Assembly (NCBI RefSeq): GCF_014805685.1
Contig: NC_060909.1
Span: forward strand, 7,893,792 to 7,957,791
Length of the DNA: 64,000 nucleotides
Direction: 5' to 3'
Origin: Silurus meridionalis
Taxonomy: Eukaryota > Chordata > Actinopteri > Siluriformes > Siluridae
The translations under genes were made by a program, and so were the position numbers. Positions 61,300-64,000 of this stretch are shown one piece after another; position 1 is the stretch's first letter; each line of letters opens with the position of its first letter. The notes under the pieces are model-generated. The model was not told where the DNA came from and ran no database searches. It saw nothing but the letters and a program-made list of their open reading frames with translations.

Positions 61300-61484
61300 A
61301 AAAAGTGTGTGTGAGAGAGAGAGTATGTGTGTGTAATGAGTTGTAACTTTAAGCCATTCCTGCACTAATTTTATTTGTAAATTTTCGGACGTTCTCAAGC
61401 AATAACCCTGTGACCCGAGTGTGCCGGTTATTCAATCACCTTCGAGATGCTAATAATCCAAAGCTGCACAACGACTCTGTATAC

Positions 61485-61488
<4 letters not shown>

Positions 61489-61545
<57 letters not shown>

Positions 61546-61643
61546 TCATTAACTCGAGATGTGCGGATACACGAAGTGCACGACGCTTCACAGCCTGGAG
61601 TAAACGTACACACTTTCCCACACATAGACTTGTGCCAACTGGG

Positions 61644-61681
<38 letters not shown>

Positions 61682-61785
61682 TGTGCTGCACAGAAGTTGA
61701 AGATTACAACTGTAGTCGAGAGCATGTCACAACAAGGAATGGAGGAATGCAAGCAGACTGAGGGTTGAAAGAGACAAATGTATCC

Positions 61786-61848
<63 letters not shown>
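61489..61848. repeat. (CA)n, (CT)n and (CA)n arrays
   Basis: CA at 61489-61543, CT at about 61649-61678 and CA at 61789-61848. Confidence 0.97.
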
Positions 61849-61852
<4 letters not shown>

Positions 61853-62973
61853 ATACACACGTTTACTGAACAGCCATTTGAGGTAAAAATCCCTGCTCTG
61901 TTCTAATACAGCTGGACTCTGCCAGGTTAGATCTTCTTGAGGTAATGAGCTAAAAAACAAGAAGACAACAGGAGATATAACAATCACAGGAGGTTCTTGT
62001 TTTGAATTCTGCCTGCACAGAACAACTGATATAATGACTGTCCTTGTTGGAAAATATAAATAAAAGGTTGTAACTTAATAATTCTTTAAAAAAATTATCT
62101 TACTATTTGAACTGCCATTTCAGGATTAGATCATGCATTCATATTATATGATCATCATCATATTATATATTCATATTATAATTAATATGAAGTTTGGTAT
62201 AATTTAGTATACTATAAAATACAAAAAATAATAATTTGCTTGTATGTGCAATAAAACCCCACACACAGAAGCCAGATGGAGGTGATGTTGTAGGATGACC
62301 TCACACCTTCAAAACACTCACACAGCTTGAAATCATCATGAAGGCCATCTCTCTCTGCAATTTCAGCTCAATTCCATCATCAGGTCACAGCAACGCCATC
62401 GACCGGCTAACAGCACATCCTGCCGCGAGGTCGTGTTTATCCTGGGCGCCATCGACGTATTGCTGTTTTTATAATAACACTGCTCTAGCTCTCAGGCCAG
62501 CCGAACAGAGAGAGCCAGCCGACGAGGTGGGCAAACAAAGAACACAGAGCAGGCCAAGGGGTGTTTAGTAAACACACACATTCCCGTTCGCAAACAACAA
62601 ACACACACTTGTACATACACACAAACATATATCGTAATGATGCGACACACCCATATTACTTGGAAAGAAGCAAGCGAATTGGGATGGTCAGTATCTCAGG
62701 CAGGCTTTATACCTACACTGGTGTGAACTGTCCTCAGTTCGGTCTTAGTTTGTATCCAAGCAAAATGTGGTTTCGTTTGTTAGTGGTTGAAACAAAGCTT
62801 TGCACAATGAGCCACATCAAAATGACAAGAAACAGGATAAGCACTTCGCCTCATTAAAGTCTAATTAGTTTCACTATCAACTTTTTGGCCCTGATAACAT
62901 TTCATTTTGAACACACAATCTGTGGCAATGCAGGCTGATATATTCACAACAGTACAATACGTTCACAGAGAAG

Positions 62974-62974
<1 letters not shown>

Positions 62975-63032
<58 letters not shown>
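62975..63032. repeat. (CA)n microsatellite
   Basis: About 58 bases of CA repeat. Confidence 0.97.
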
Positions 63033-63033
<1 letters not shown>

Positions 63034-63231
63034 ATTTGTTCTGCACATTCAGTGAATGTCAGCATATTTCAAGTAAATTCTAAAATCTAAAAAACATAAA
63101 ACACTGTCTACTCCCAGAACACTCTGTAGCATTCAAACTTTATTACCTGGTTTATAAAGACTTTTGAAGAATATTTTCTCATAGTTATTTACTTTAAGCC
63201 ATGTCTAACACTGGCACTAGTTGTTGAAGGT

Positions 63232-63554
63232 ACAGGTAGTCCTCGACTTGTGTTAGAGATGCGTTCCCATGACCCCATCATAACTTGAAAATATCGTAAG
63301 TCGAGACATGGCTTAGCGTACCCAGGAGTTCCAAAACCGCCCGCGATAAAAAATCGCGATAAACGGGCGCCACCCCAAAAATGCTATTTTATTTATACAG
63401 TACTGTACTGTATTAACATTTTACTTTGTTTTATATTTAATAATTATATTGTTATTAATAAATTTCATTATTTCAACATGAAACTCCATAAAAACAATTC
63501 CCTATAAGTCTTTTGGGGCATGAGATTCAAACCGCGGTAAAGCGGGGATTACAG

Positions 63555-63556
<2 letters not shown>
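63232..63556. mobile_element. Tigger/pogo-type MITE remnant
   Basis: Starts ACAGGTAGTCCTCGACTTGT and has AACTTGAAAATATCGTAAGT, the recognisable terminal region of Tigger-like elements. GCGGTAAAGCGGGGATTACA then runs into a (TA)n array. No transposase is seen. Confidence 0.6.

Positions 63557-63557
<1 letters not shown>

Positions 63558-63629
<72 letters not shown>
63558..63629. repeat. (TA)n microsatellite
   Basis: About 72 bases of uninterrupted TA at the edge of the Tigger-like remnant. Confidence 0.97.
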
Positions 63630-63631
<2 letters not shown>

Positions 63632-64000
63632 GGGTGCGCATGTGGCAGCAGGCACTTTGTTGAGCACCGGTTAGCAAGTGAAGGGCATAGCCGATGAAAC
63701 CATGCCATGTGGAGCACACCTGCAGCTAATTAGTTCGCTTTGTTTCAGTGTCTGGCGGCGGTGATAAAAAGAAGAGACAAGAGCTAAAATTGTGTTTTAA
63801 AACACCTAAAACACAAAATAAAAATACACACACTAACAGCGAGACAACTGAACTCTGTTAACTGCCGGAGAAAGTAAGGCATCTTACAAGGTGGGCGATG
63901 CATATATACCGGCAGCATCCCAACCTATTGTACCACGTACATATGCTGCTACGTTTCCCTTCTGTGCAAAAATGTATATATATATTTACAGTTTTGTTAT

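Overview
The window is vertebrate nuclear DNA, almost certainly from a teleost fish. The evidence is interrupted genes with GT-AG introns, very dense (CA)n, (TA)n and (GATA)n microsatellites, and fish-type dispersed repeats (Tc1/mariner, pogo, tRNA-derived SINE and LINE tails). Species cannot be fixed from sequence alone; the repeat mix fits an ostariophysan such as a catfish, as a guess.

Two protein genes lie tail to tail. On the + strand, 4029-16093 carries 14 coding exons of esrp2 (epithelial splicing regulatory protein 2); its first exons lie to the left of the window. On the - strand, 47078-22548 carries the last seven coding exons of nfatc3 (a calcineurin-dependent NFAT transcription factor); its promoter, regulatory N-terminus and DNA-recognition-loop exon lie to the right. 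All splice phases agree in both genes: 1755 nt of esrp2 up to its alternative ends, and 1722 nt of nfatc3. The same convergent ESRP2/NFATC3 neighbourhood is known in mammals, which supports esrp2 over esrp1.

Layout: 1-4028 esrp2 intron; 4029-9838 the N-terminal-domain exons and three qRRMs; 11263-11881 the proline-rich linker and the start of a fourth RRM-like segment; 15079-16093 two alternative C-termini; 16094 to about 17085 the 3'UTR; 17086-19117 intergenic with an 802-bp duplicated segment and a Tc1 fragment; 19118-22547 probable nfatc3 3'UTR; 22548-22624 last nfatc3 exon; 22625-37270 a 14.6-kb intron; 37271-47078 the other nfatc3 exons; 47079-64000 repeat-rich upstream nfatc3 intron.

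The most interesting point is at the esrp2 3' end. Skipping a 102-nt, in-frame but stop-containing exon joins the ...FFQGYQ end to a last exon that completes a full fourth quasi-RRM. Including it gives the familiar ...PKEWLCL tail with that RRM cut in half. The skipped exon carries a TGGTGGG motif of the type ESRP proteins bind, so self-regulation is plausible. Other leads are an open 120-nt candidate cassette exon between RRM1 and RRM2, acceptors in both genes preceded by a TG repeat, and promoter-like islands inside nfatc3 introns.
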